The position numbers and the translations under genes were made by a program. A stretch of 34,819 nt of DNA from Algoriphagus sp. PAP.12. Its GTDB lineage: Bacteria > Bacteroidota > Bacteroidia > Cytophagales > Cyclobacteriaceae. This document shows positions 1 to 7,936 of this stretch, piece after piece. The notes under the pieces were generated by a model, which had not been told where the DNA came from, did not search any database, and saw nothing but the letters and a program-made list of their open reading frames with translations. Each line of letters opens with the position of its first letter. Position 1 is the first letter of the stretch. Location: positions 1-34,819 of the forward strand of contig NZ_JAPPSQ010000026.1 of assembly GCF_026652115.1 (NCBI RefSeq), in the 5' to 3' direction.

Positions 1-19
1 AGCGCCAGTTGGCGCTTTT
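1..19. terminator. Hairpin at window edge, probable bidirectional terminator
   Basis: A 6-bp GC-rich stem (agcgcc / ggcgct) with an agtt loop is followed on the plus strand by tttt. It lies directly after the stop codon of the minus-strand ABC1 kinase gene. On the minus strand the sequence after the hairpin is outside the window, so its T tract cannot be checked; on the plus strand it would end a gene coming from the left. Confidence 0.55.
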
Positions 20-20
20 G

Positions 21-1340
21 CTATTGAAGCCATTTTGGCTTAGTCGTATCTATCTCGGCTTCCAGTTGATTCAATAAATTGTAAAGCCCAAAATAGGTCC
101 TATTGATATACAAGCCGTGACGCGAACCACGGGCTTGCCTAGATTTTTTGAACATTTTATCATTGGATATCCGATCACCCAATTCAAATATCTGATCAAA
201 AAACCGATTATCTGCAAAGTCAAAACGGTCTGAATGGAACGGTTTTCCCAATAAAGAAATCATTTCACGGAAAGCTCCTTTGTAGAATTCCTGTTCAGCT
301 GGACTGTCCTTATCTGAAATAAATTCCAGATCATAAAACACCTGATTGAGCTCTTCTTCATTCAAAAGCATGTCTTTTTTGATCAAAGCAAAATACCCTT
401 GATAGAAGTCCTCCGGAATGATTTTAACACATCCAAAATCGATAATCCCCAAATCGCCATCATCCTGAACGATGAAATTTCCTGGATGTGGATCGGCATG
501 GACTTGCTTCAGATGGTGAACCTGATGATCATAGAAATCCCAAAGAGCTTGACCAATCTTATTCTTTTCTTTTTGTGTAGGATTGGTTTCTAGCCATTCT
601 TTGATATGCTTTCCCTTAATCCAATCCATGGTGATGATTCGATCACCACTCCATTGGTCATAATACTTAGGAAAATTCAAATGTGGAATATGGGAACAAG
701 CTTCCGAAATCTCTCTAGAGCGCTCCACTTCCAAAATATAATCGGTTTCCTCAAGCAATCTTTCCTCTACTTCAGCCATGTAATGATCCAACTCCCTTTC
801 ATTCATATTAAGAAGTCGTAGGGCAAAAGGTCTCACTAATTTCAAATCAGAACTGACTGAGTTTGCCACTCCGGGATATTGGATTTTCACTGCCAACAAT
901 TTCCCTTCTTTGGTTGCCTGATGGACCTGACCGATGGAAGCGGCATTTACTGCAGATCGTGTAAAAGTATCAAAGATTTGATCTGGAGTCTTTTTCAGGC
1001 TTTGTTGAAAAGTCTTTACCACCAGTGGATATGACAAAGGTGGGGCAGAATATTGAGCCATGGTAAACTGATCCTGATAGGCTCTTGGAAGCAGATTCTT
1101 ATCCATGGACATCATCTGAGCCACCTTCAAAGCAGAGCCTTTAAGCTCACTGAGAGAACTGTAAATATCTCTGGCATTGGATTCATGCAAAGCCTCTTTT
1201 TCCAAGCTTGGATCCACTATTTTCTTGGCATAATGCTTCACATAATTTCCTCCCACCTTGGCTCCTGTTGAGATAAATTTGGCGGCGCGCTGAACTTTGG
1301 AAACCGGAATGGATTCCTGCTCTTTTAATTTCTCAGCCAT
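21..1340 (-). CDS. ABC1/UbiB (AarF/ADCK) family atypical kinase
   Basis: A 439-aa protein with the hallmark motifs of the ABC1/ADCK family in order: a KxGQ-type motif in variant form (LKVAQ, residues 71-75), the alanine-rich nucleotide loop AASIGQVH (133-140), the lysine of VKIQYPG (K152), the catalytic loop HADPHPGN (281-288) and the metal-binding DFG (301-303). Family members are atypical kinases/ATPases, several of them needed for quinone synthesis or lipid homeostasis. No transmembrane segment is obvious. The gene starts 3 bp after the stop of a TetR-type regulator, so the two are almost certainly one operon. The KxGQ glycine is alanine here (KVAQ). The ABC1 assignment is secure; the substrate is unknown, and a role in ubiquinone synthesis is unlikely in a menaquinone-using bacterium. 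Confidence 0.9.
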   Translation of the reverse strand: MAEKLKEQESIPVSKVQRAAKFISTGAKVGGNYVKHYAKKIVDPSLEKEALHESNARDIYSSLSELKGSALKVAQMMSMDKNLLPRAYQDQFTMAQYSAPPLSYPLVVKTFQQSLKKTPDQIFDTFTRSAVNAASIGQVHQATKEGKLLAVKIQYPGVANSVSSDLKLVRPFALRLLNMNERELDHYMAEVEERLLEETDYILEVERSREISEACSHIPHLNFPKYYDQWSGDRIITMDWIKGKHIKEWLETNPTQKEKNKIGQALWDFYDHQVHHLKQVHADPHPGNFIVQDDGDLGIIDFGCVKIIPEDFYQGYFALIKKDMLLNEEELNQVFYDLEFISDKDSPAEQEFYKGAFREMISLLGKPFHSDRFDFADNRFFDQIFELGDRISNDKMFKKSRQARGSRHGLYINRTYFGLYNLLNQLEAEIDTTKPKWLQ

Positions 1341-1343
1341 GAA

Positions 1344-2015
1344 TTATTTGTTTTGGTACAAAAACTTGGCAAAATCCAGAAAACGGTCCAATGCACTTTG
1401 TCCCATCAGATCGAAAGCCAAATTGACTGATTTCTCTATAGCTGCATCTGTTTTTTCAAATCGGGGAGATTGATCTTCCATCCAGTATTTAAATACAAAT
1501 AAAACCTGAACCCAAAGCGCCTCACCATATCGATCTGATAAAATCGGACGCTTGGTAATCTCCTGAGACTCCTCTCCTTCTTTGAGGATCTCTGAGGAAT
1601 ATTCCAGAAACTCTTTTCTAAATGCTTTCAATTCAGTTGGAATCATCCCAAAACGGCTACTTTTCTTTTGATATAGTGCCAATAAGAATGAACGATGATT
1701 TTTCAATACTTCAATCCAAGTGAATAAAAAGCCCAAAAACTTTTCTCGGGAAGAATACTCAGGATAAACCTCCTGCTCCTTCAGTTGACTTAATGTTTCA
1801 TCAAGTATTTGAGACCAAATAGAAGATTTGATTCCTTCAAATGAAGTGAAATAGGAATAAAAATCTCCTTCCTTCATTTTCATTTCTTGCGTAAACTTGA
1901 AAATCGATTTAGGCTCAGATCCATGTTCCAACACATGAGAGACATAGCTTTCAATGATCTTCTTCCTAGGGTCTTTTTTGGTAGTTTTTCTAGCAGTTTG
2001 AGTTTCCATTTGCAT
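1344..2015 (-). CDS. TetR-family-like transcriptional regulator
   Basis: A 223-aa protein whose N-terminal part (about residues 18-70) has the length and pattern of a TetR DNA-binding domain: a lysine-rich start, a first helix IIESYVSHVLEHG, then FTQEMKMKEGDFYSYFTSFEGI, which matches the recognition-helix pattern of TetR proteins (G.fY.YF.s.e.l). The remaining helical part is likely the ligand/dimer domain. ATG codons at residues 1 and 3 are both possible starts. It is 3 bp upstream of the ABC1 kinase and probably co-transcribed with it; autoregulation is the obvious guess, but no operator palindrome was recognised. The DNA-binding domain is more divergent than in classical TetR proteins. Confidence 0.75.
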   Translation of the reverse strand: MQMETQTARKTTKKDPRKKIIESYVSHVLEHGSEPKSIFKFTQEMKMKEGDFYSYFTSFEGIKSSIWSQILDETLSQLKEQEVYPEYSSREKFLGFLFTWIEVLKNHRSFLLALYQKKSSRFGMIPTELKAFRKEFLEYSSEILKEGEESQEITKRPILSDRYGEALWVQVLFVFKYWMEDQSPRFEKTDAAIEKSVNLAFDLMGQSALDRFLDFAKFLYQNK

Positions 2016-2071
2016 GGCTTTGATTTAATAGATAAACAAGCAAAAGGTCCCTGAGGTTTTTAAAAAGGCAT

Positions 2072-2101
2072 AAAAAAACCGGGATTTTATTGTCCCGGTT
2101 T
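2072..2101 (-). terminator. Intrinsic terminator of hslV
   Basis: A perfect 9-bp stem (2076-2084 with 2093-2101) with an 8-nt loop. On the minus strand it is followed by seven T (positions 2078-2072). It lies just beyond the hslV stop codon and upstream of the TetR gene start. Confidence 0.85.
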
Positions 2102-2117
2102 CATTTTTCGAGTGATT

Positions 2118-2660
2118 TCAACTTATGACCTTTTCAACGACCAAATTATGGTTGGTATAGATACAGACATCAGCTGCTATATGAAGGCTTTCTCTGACCA
2201 TTTCTTCTGCACTCATGGTAGGTGCAAATTTCTTCATGGCTCTCGCAGCAGACTGGGCGTACATACTTCCAGATCCAATAGTGGCAATTTCCATATCCGG
2301 TTCGATCACATCTCCTGTTCCAGAGATAATCAAGATATCATCCTGATCTGCCACAATCATCATCGCCTCCAACTTGCTAAGCATGCGGTCTGTTCTCCAT
2401 TCCTTTGCTAATTCAACGGCGGCTCTTTTCATATTATTTCCAAAAGCACCCAGTTTCTCTTCAAACTTCTCCAAAAGCGTAAATGCATCAGCAGTAGAGC
2501 CGGCAAAACCAGTTACAATTTTCCCTCCTTGCAATACTCGGATTTTTTTGACGCTGCTTTTGGCTACTGTATTTCCCAAAGTCGCCTGTCCATCAGCACC
2601 AATGACTGTTTCTCCATTGTGCTTGATGGCTACGACCGTTGTTGATTTAATTTTCTCCAT
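2118..2660 (-). CDS. hslV: ATP-dependent protease subunit HslV
   Basis: HslV is the threonine peptidase of the HslUV (ClpQY) proteasome-like complex; it degrades unfolded and regulatory proteins in the cytoplasm with the HslU ATPase. The conserved block TTVVAIKHNGETVIGADGQA followed by TLGNTVAKSS identifies it; the catalytic Thr would be exposed by removing the short leader MEKIKS. A longer reading frame extends 17 codons upstream, but the ATG at 2660 places the family-conserved start correctly, giving 180 aa, the normal length. The conserved GSGS..AQSAARA segment is present. hslU is not adjacent here, unlike the E. coli hslVU operon. The gene lies between two terminators and is probably monocistronic. 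Confidence 0.95.
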   Translation of the reverse strand: MEKIKSTTVVAIKHNGETVIGADGQATLGNTVAKSSVKKIRVLQGGKIVTGFAGSTADAFTLLEKFEEKLGAFGNNMKRAAVELAKEWRTDRMLSKLEAMMIVADQDDILIISGTGDVIEPDMEIATIGSGSMYAQSAARAMKKFAPTMSAEEMVRESLHIAADVCIYTNHNLVVEKVIS

Positions 2661-2726
2661 GTGGTAAAAATTTCTATTCTTATTGGTTATCGTGTGGCTA
2701 CTCTCTACCAATAACTGTTCTAAAGC

Positions 2727-2754
2727 AAAAAGTCCTGTCGAAACAGGACTTTTT
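2727..2754 (-). terminator. Intrinsic terminator of pdhC (UUCG tetraloop)
   Basis: A perfect 12-bp inverted repeat (2727-2738 with 2743-2754). On the minus strand the loop is TTCG, the very stable tetraloop, and the stem ends in five T. It sits 10 bp after the pdhC stop codon. Confidence 0.88.
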
Positions 2755-2763
2755 GGCAGTTTA

Positions 2764-4398
2764 TTAGATTAAGATTCTGACTGGATCCTCCAGTAGACCT
2801 TTCAGTGTCAATAGGAATGCAGAACCAACAGCTCCATCAACCACTCGGTGATCACAAGACAAAGTCACCTTCATCACATTGCCGATTTTCATCTGGCCAT
2901 CTTTCACGATCACTGTTTCTTTGATACCACCTACAGCAAGGATACATGCATCTGGTGGGTTGATGATAGCAGTAAACTCATCAATTCCGAACATCCCCAA
3001 GTTAGAGATAGTAAAGGTGTTTCCTTCCCAATCCTTAGGTTGAAGTTCTTTAGTCTTGGCTTTTCCTCCCAAAGTTTTTGCTTCAGTAGAAATCTGAGAA
3101 AGTGACTTGCTGTCTGCGAATCTAATCACAGGCACCAACAATCCTTCTTCCACAGCTACCGCCATACCGATATGGATATGATCATTGTATCTAATCTTAT
3201 CGCCCAACCAGCTGGAGTTTACTTTTGGATGCTGACGTAAAGCAGCAGCAGAAGCTTTGATCACCATGTCATTGAAAGAAATCTTCACAGGAGCAATCTC
3301 ATTCATACTCTTACGAGCTTCGATTGCTTTGTCCATGTTGATTTCCATAGTCAAATAGAAGTGAGGAGCAGAGAATTTGCTTTCTGCCAATCTCTTCGCG
3401 ATGACTTTTCTCATTTGAGAAACTTTCTCCTCAGTGAAGCTTTCCTGTCCAACTACCGGTGCAGAGGCTCCGGTAGCAGCAGCAACAGGTGCAGCAGCAG
3501 GTACAAAGTTCTCGATATCTCTTTTGACAATTCTCCCATTTTCACCGCTTCCGGCTACTTGGCGAATATCAATTCCTTTTTCTTCAGCAATTTTCTTGGC
3601 AAGTGGGGAAGCTTTCACTCTTTCACCATCAGCAAGAACTGGAGCAGCGGTAGAAGCAGCAGGCGCAGCTTTAGGAGCTTCTGGAGCTTTGCTTTCAGCA
3701 GGCTTCTCAGCTGGAGCAGGCGCAGCAGCTTCTGGCTCTGAAGAAGATTGCTCTTGAGCTTTCAACAAAGTCTCAAAATCGGCGCCTTTTTCACCGATCA
3801 CAGCTATGACACCGTCCACAGGAACGCTATCACCAGCTTCTACACCGATGTAAAGCAAAGTACCATCCTCATAAGACTCCAATTCCATGGTTGCCTTATC
3901 AGTTTCTACTTCTGCAATGATTTCACCTGATTTGATATCATCACCTACTTTCTTCAACCAAGCAGCGATAGTACCTTCCTGCATGGTATCAGACATCTTA
4001 GGCATTGTAATTACAGTTGCAGCGATGTTGGAAGTGTCAATTTTCTCGACAGGTGCAGCCGCTTGAGGAGCAGCTTCTTTTTTCTCTTCAGCTTGAGGAG
4101 CCTCTTCAGCTTTCGCTTCAGATGCACCACCTTCGCTTAATAGACTTTGGAAATCTTCTCCCTTCTCTCCGATCACAGCAATAATTCCATTAACTGGAAC
4201 TGCATCTTTTTCTTTTACTCCAATGTATAAAAGGACACCCTCTTCATAGGATTCAAGCTCCATCGTTGCTTTGTCGGTTTCTACTTCGGCTAGGATATCT
4301 CCAGGCTTTACAGAATCTCCAACTTTTTTCAACCATGCAGCGATCACCCCTTCTTCCATGGTGTCACTCATCTTAGGCATTCTTATTACTTCGGCCAT
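2764..4398 (-). CDS. pdhC: Pyruvate dehydrogenase complex E2, dihydrolipoyl acetyltransferase
   Basis: The E2 core of pyruvate dehydrogenase transfers the acetyl group from lipoyl-lysine to CoA. The 544-aa protein has two lipoyl domains (about 1-80 and 127-207), each with the VETDKATMELES lipoylation motif (lysines K43 and K168), Ala/Pro/Glu-rich flexible linkers, a peripheral-subunit-binding domain (about 261-298, VKASPLAKKIAEEKG) and a C-terminal catalytic domain ending with CDHRVVDGAVG (H517, D521). The two lipoyl domains are nearly identical, pointing to internal duplication. The PKMSDTM..G opening is typical of pyruvate-specific E2. The E1 and E3 genes are not in the window. The gene has its own -7 element and terminator, so it appears monocistronic. 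Confidence 0.95.
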   Translation of the reverse strand: MAEVIRMPKMSDTMEEGVIAAWLKKVGDSVKPGDILAEVETDKATMELESYEEGVLLYIGVKEKDAVPVNGIIAVIGEKGEDFQSLLSEGGASEAKAEEAPQAEEKKEAAPQAAAPVEKIDTSNIAATVITMPKMSDTMQEGTIAAWLKKVGDDIKSGEIIAEVETDKATMELESYEDGTLLYIGVEAGDSVPVDGVIAVIGEKGADFETLLKAQEQSSSEPEAAAPAPAEKPAESKAPEAPKAAPAASTAAPVLADGERVKASPLAKKIAEEKGIDIRQVAGSGENGRIVKRDIENFVPAAAPVAAATGASAPVVGQESFTEEKVSQMRKVIAKRLAESKFSAPHFYLTMEINMDKAIEARKSMNEIAPVKISFNDMVIKASAAALRQHPKVNSSWLGDKIRYNDHIHIGMAVAVEEGLLVPVIRFADSKSLSQISTEAKTLGGKAKTKELQPKDWEGNTFTISNLGMFGIDEFTAIINPPDACILAVGGIKETVIVKDGQMKIGNVMKVTLSCDHRVVDGAVGSAFLLTLKGLLEDPVRILI

Positions 4399-4459
4399 AG
4401 GTTATTGCGCGCTAGTTCGTTTTAAAGTGTCCAAAAATAGTTTTTATAATGTCTTTATT

Positions 4460-4467
4460 CAAATTTA
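4460..4467 (-). promoter_or_regulatory. Candidate Bacteroidota -7 promoter element for pdhC
   Basis: On the minus strand this reads TAAATTTG, an exact match to the Bacteroidota -7 consensus TAnnTTTG, about 60 nt upstream of the pdhC ATG. A TTG lies 15 nt further upstream, closer than the usual spacing, so only the -7 element is supported. Confidence 0.4.
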
Positions 4468-4518
4468 AAACTAGTATTTTCCCAACCCTTTTAAGACTAC
4501 ATATCCCCTGCTATTTAC

Positions 4519-5478
4519 ATGCCTTTGATCTCCGATAGCTCCTACAAAAGACCTAAGTGGCTGTTTAATGGACATTTAGAGACTATTTATCCTGCTCTTT
4601 TCCGAAAAGTCACCTTAAGGACTCCTGAAAGAGAAAGAATAAAAACTCCCGACAAAGATTTTTTGGATTTGGATTGGTATCGGCAAAATGGAGCACATTT
4701 AATCATTATTTGTCACGGTTTGGAGGGAAATAGCAGTAGACCTTATATGTTGGGAATGGCCAGACTTTTCTTGGAAGATGGCTATGATGTCATGACTTGG
4801 AATTACCGTGGATGTGGTGAGGAGTTGAATCAAAATGCAATATTCTACCACTCAGGGGCCACCTATGATTTACAGGAAGTGGTCCAACACTCTCTCAAAG
4901 ATTACGATTCTGTCAGTTTGGTCGGTTTTAGTTTAGGCGGAAATCTGGTTCTTAAATATTTAGGAGAAAAAGGGGAATCCATTTCTCAGATCAAAAAAGG
5001 AGTCGCTGTTTCTGTACCACTCCATTTATCAAGTTCCAGCAAAAAAATATCTGAAACTGAAAACACGCTGTATTCCAAGCGTTTTTTGAGAACATTGAAG
5101 AAGAAGGTGATTCAAAAAGCCAAAGAGCACCCAGAGCAAATACCTATTCATTTCCTAAAAAACATCAAAACACTAAGTGACTTTGATGATGTCTACACAG
5201 GCCCATTACATGGCTTCAGTGACGCTGAGGAGTATTATGAGATCAATTCTTCTATAAATTTCCTAAAAGATATCCGTACCCCTACCCTTGTCCTCAACGC
5301 CCAAAATGATCCTTTCCTGAGTGAGCTTTGCTTTCCTGAAAAAATGGCCAAGGAATTAGAAAATGTCTTCTTTGAATTCCCAAAACATGGGGGGCATGTT
5401 GGGTTTACTCCACAAAATTCCAAAGATCCTTACTATTCTGATCAAAGAGCATTTGAATTTATTCGGATGGATATCTAA
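4519..5478 (+). CDS. YheT-like alpha/beta-hydrolase
   Basis: A 319-aa alpha/beta-hydrolase of the COG0429 (YheT/ABHD1-3-like) group. Evidence is the signature NGHLETIYPALF near the N-terminus (17-28), the oxyanion region HGLEGNSSRPY (66-76), the nucleophile elbow GFSLGG (S138), an acid at NAQNDPF (D264) and the histidine of KHGGHVGF (H293), giving a complete Ser-Asp-His triad. Family members are poorly characterised esterases/lipases; the substrate is unknown. There is no signal peptide, so it is probably cytoplasmic. It starts a run of plus-strand genes and lies 24 bp before the SRAP gene, so co-transcription is likely. It is divergent from pdhC. Confidence 0.88.
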   Translation: MPLISDSSYKRPKWLFNGHLETIYPALFRKVTLRTPERERIKTPDKDFLDLDWYRQNGAHLIIICHGLEGNSSRPYMLGMARLFLEDGYDVMTWNYRGCGEELNQNAIFYHSGATYDLQEVVQHSLKDYDSVSLVGFSLGGNLVLKYLGEKGESISQIKKGVAVSVPLHLSSSSKKISETENTLYSKRFLRTLKKKVIQKAKEHPEQIPIHFLKNIKTLSDFDDVYTGPLHGFSDAEEYYEINSSINFLKDIRTPTLVLNAQNDPFLSELCFPEKMAKELENVFFEFPKHGGHVGFTPQNSKDPYYSDQRAFEFIRMDI

Positions 5479-5502
5479 CTTCCAGCAAATTATAAAACTC
5501 CT

Positions 5503-6201
5503 ATGTGCGGAAGATATTCATTGAGTAAAAGCAAAATTGATCTGGAAGAAAGGTTCCAAGCTGAGATGCTGACCGACTTCAAACCCCGATACAATATTGC
5601 TCCCACCCAACTGGTTCCGGTTATCACCTCTCAAAGCCCAAAGGGTTTTTCATTCTTCTACTGGGGAATCACTCCTGATTTTGGAAAGAACAAACCAGTT
5701 TCCCAAAAACTAATTAATGCCAAAGCTGAATCGGTTCATGAAAAAGCTTCTTTCAAATCTTCTTTCAAACAAAGACGCTGTATTATTCCTGCAGATGGAT
5801 TTTATGAATGGAAGAGATTGGGAAAAAAGACCAAAATCCCTTATCGATTCACATTGAGGGATGATGAATTATTCGCTTTTGCGGGAATCTGGGAGGAATA
5901 TGAAAACGTCAATGGAGATACCCAGCACACCTTTTTAATCTTGACAACTACCCCAAACGAAGTGGTTTCAGAAGTGCATGATCGAATGCCTGTCATTCTT
6001 TCTAAAGAAATGGAGAAAAAATGGCTCGATAAATACACTGAGGAAAAAGAACTTTTGGAAATGCTCCATCCCTATGATCCGGATAGGATGGTTGGATTTA
6101 CAGTTTCTCCATTAGTCAATTCTGTCCACAATGATAGCCCTGCTATCATTCGCAAGACTTCCCCTATGGATCAGTTTGGAAACTATACCTTATTCGGTTA
6201 A
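5503..6201 (+). CDS. SRAP (YedK/HMCES-like) abasic-site DNA-protein crosslinking protein
   Basis: SRAP proteins covalently trap abasic sites in single-stranded DNA through Cys2 after removal of the initiator Met. This 232-aa protein begins MCGRYSLS, so Cys2 is available and fixes the start at 5503. The other active-site residues are visible: N72 (INAKAES), E102 (GFYEWK) and H159 (VHDRMPVIL). The conserved RCIIPADGFYEW block is intact. It follows the hydrolase by 24 bp. No LexA-type operator was recognised upstream, so damage regulation is not shown by the sequence. Confidence 0.93.
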   Translation: MCGRYSLSKSKIDLEERFQAEMLTDFKPRYNIAPTQLVPVITSQSPKGFSFFYWGITPDFGKNKPVSQKLINAKAESVHEKASFKSSFKQRRCIIPADGFYEWKRLGKKTKIPYRFTLRDDELFAFAGIWEEYENVNGDTQHTFLILTTTPNEVVSEVHDRMPVILSKEMEKKWLDKYTEEKELLEMLHPYDPDRMVGFTVSPLVNSVHNDSPAIIRKTSPMDQFGNYTLFG

Positions 6202-6283
6202 TTCCTATTTGGGTTATTTTTTGTAGATCAAAGTCAGAGTCGCGATATTTGGCTCCCTTAGTATTTTAACAAACCCAAGAACC

Positions 6284-7282
6284 ATGAGAAAATCCCGGAT
6301 TTTAGGAGTAGGTCATTATGTACCGGAAAGAGTGGTATCCAATGATGAGCTATCAGAAATGATGGATACCAATGATGAGTGGATTGTAGAACGCACTGGA
6401 ATCAAAACCAGACATTGGTTCACTCCCGGTGTAGACACAGTTACTTCTCTTTCTAAAAAAGCCACTGAAATCGCCTTAGAGCGAGCAGGTGTGACTGCTG
6501 AAGAGATTGACTTCATTGTTTTTGCGACAGTTACTCCTGATTATTTTATTCCAGGAAATGGTGTTTTGCTCCAAAGAGAACTGAACTTTGGCAACATCGG
6601 AGCTTTGGATGTTCGAAATGCTTGTTCTGGATTTATCTATGGACTTTCCATTGCAGATCAATTCGTCAAAACCGGCATGTATAATAAAGTCTTGGTGGTA
6701 GGAGCCGAAATTCAATCTTCTGCATTGGATAAAAGTGATGAAGGAAGATCCAGCGCAGTCATTTTTGCTGACGGAGCCGGAGCCGTAGTAGTCGGAGCCG
6801 CAGCAGGAGATCACCAAGGCATTCTTTCGACTCATTTACATTCTCAGGGACAACACGCAGAAGAATTATACTGCAAAGATCCAGGTAGTAGCCGTGATAT
6901 CAGACTTTCCCCTGAATTGATTGAATCAGGTAGCTTTTTCTTAAAAATGAATGGAAATGCAGTTTTTAAGCATGCTGTAGTTCGTTTTATGGAAGTGATC
7001 GAAGAGGCTTTGGATCATAATGGCTTAGACAAATCAGCCATTGATTTACTGGTTCCACATCAGGCAAACTTGAGGATCAGTCAATACATTCAGCAAAAAC
7101 TGGAGCTTCCTAACGATAAAGTTTTCAACAACATCATGCACATGGGCAATACGACTGCTGCCACCATTCCTATTGCTTTGAGCGAAGCTTGGGAACAAGG
7201 TAAAATCAAAGATGGAGACTTGGTTTGTCTTGCAGCATTTGGATCTGGCTTTACTTGGGCATCAGCATTACTTCATTGGTAG
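6284..7282 (+). CDS. fabH: Beta-ketoacyl-ACP synthase III (FabH)
   Basis: FabH condenses acetyl-CoA (or a branched acyl-CoA) with malonyl-ACP to start fatty acid synthesis. The 332-aa length is normal for the family, and the catalytic triad is clear: C114 (DVRNACSGF), H259 (VPHQANLRI) and N289 (HMGNTTAATIP). The N-terminal signature DEWIVERTGIKTRHW is also present. It is not next to plsX, rpmF or acpP as a primary fabH often is, so it may be a paralogue. The stop codon lies 1 nt before the start of the next gene, so the two are translationally close. Confidence 0.92.
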   Translation: MRKSRILGVGHYVPERVVSNDELSEMMDTNDEWIVERTGIKTRHWFTPGVDTVTSLSKKATEIALERAGVTAEEIDFIVFATVTPDYFIPGNGVLLQRELNFGNIGALDVRNACSGFIYGLSIADQFVKTGMYNKVLVVGAEIQSSALDKSDEGRSSAVIFADGAGAVVVGAAAGDHQGILSTHLHSQGQHAEELYCKDPGSSRDIRLSPELIESGSFFLKMNGNAVFKHAVVRFMEVIEEALDHNGLDKSAIDLLVPHQANLRISQYIQQKLELPNDKVFNNIMHMGNTTAATIPIALSEAWEQGKIKDGDLVCLAAFGSGFTWASALLHW

Positions 7283-7283
7283 G

Positions 7284-7835
7284 ATGCAAGAAAATTCCAA
7301 ACTTTTAGATCTGGAGCTTTGGAGCAATGAGGAGCTGATCCGAAAACAAAACCGCCTTAAATTAATATTTCATGAGCTTTTAGGTGAGTTGGGAAATGAA
7401 TTTTCGAACCAAACTCTTCAAGATCTTCATTTCCCTTCTAAAGGAAAAAAGGTCACCCAAGGCAATGATTTAATTGGTCTCCCTTACCAAGTTTTGGACT
7501 TGATTCGAGACTTTGATTTTGATCATGGATTAAATATCCGAGTTCTTAACTGGTTTGGCAAAGGGATCTACCTTTTTGTCCTCTGTGGAAAAGAGGCTTT
7601 TCAAGATTGGGATTTAAAAAGTTTAGACTTTGAACTTTGCCAATCTCCTAGTCCTTGGGATTATTCAGAAATCATAGAAAGGTCTTCATTGAAGAATGAG
7701 GAATTAACCTACATCCAGTGGTTTAAGGAATTACCCATTGATCCGGAGACATCCAAAAGTCTATTTCTTTGGAAAAAAGAAATAGAAATCATTCTTACCT
7801 CTGCCAAAGCTTTTCTGGCAAAGAAGGAGAATTAG
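7284..7835 (+). CDS. Uncharacterised 183-aa protein
   Basis: I do not recognise this protein. The open frame extends upstream into fabH, but the ATG at 7284, one base after the fabH stop, is the natural start and gives 183 aa beginning MQENSKLLDLELW. It has no signal peptide or membrane segment, is rich in Leu, Trp and charged residues, and looks like a soluble alpha/beta protein (for example the segment NIRVLNWFGKGIYLFVLCG). Its position suggests co-translation with fabH, though no acyl-binding or enzyme motif is visible. Confidence 0.75.
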   Translation: MQENSKLLDLELWSNEELIRKQNRLKLIFHELLGELGNEFSNQTLQDLHFPSKGKKVTQGNDLIGLPYQVLDLIRDFDFDHGLNIRVLNWFGKGIYLFVLCGKEAFQDWDLKSLDFELCQSPSPWDYSEIIERSSLKNEELTYIQWFKELPIDPETSKSLFLWKKEIEIILTSAKAFLAKKEN

Positions 7836-7875
7836 GTTATTTTTAAACAGGAATTTCAATTGTGCGTACAATAGA

Positions 7876-7883
7876 TAAATTTG
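7876..7883 (+). promoter_or_regulatory. Candidate -7 promoter element for the MORN-repeat gene
   Basis: TAAATTTG exactly matches the Bacteroidota -7 consensus TAnnTTTG, 53 nt upstream of the ATG at 7937. A transcript starting about 7 nt downstream would exclude the longer open frame that begins at 7862, supporting the signal-peptide start. No well-spaced -33 TTG was found. Confidence 0.4.
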
Positions 7884-7936
7884 ATCAACTAAAAATCGCC
7901 CGATTGGCAATTCGCCTAGAACACGAGAAAATATTT

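Noticed and set aside
2661..2711. N-terminal extension of HslV
   Set aside because: The extra 17 codons lie before the family-conserved start; the ATG at 2660 puts the catalytic Thr after a short propeptide.
3361..3757. Two overlapping plus-strand open frames opposite the E2 linker
   Set aside because: They are antisense shadows of the Ala/Pro/Glu-rich linker of pdhC; their low-complexity Ser/Arg or Ala/Gly composition simply mirrors those codons.
7862..7936. 25-codon extension of the MORN-repeat protein
   Set aside because: It would bury the signal peptide inside the protein, and an exact -7 element lies within it.
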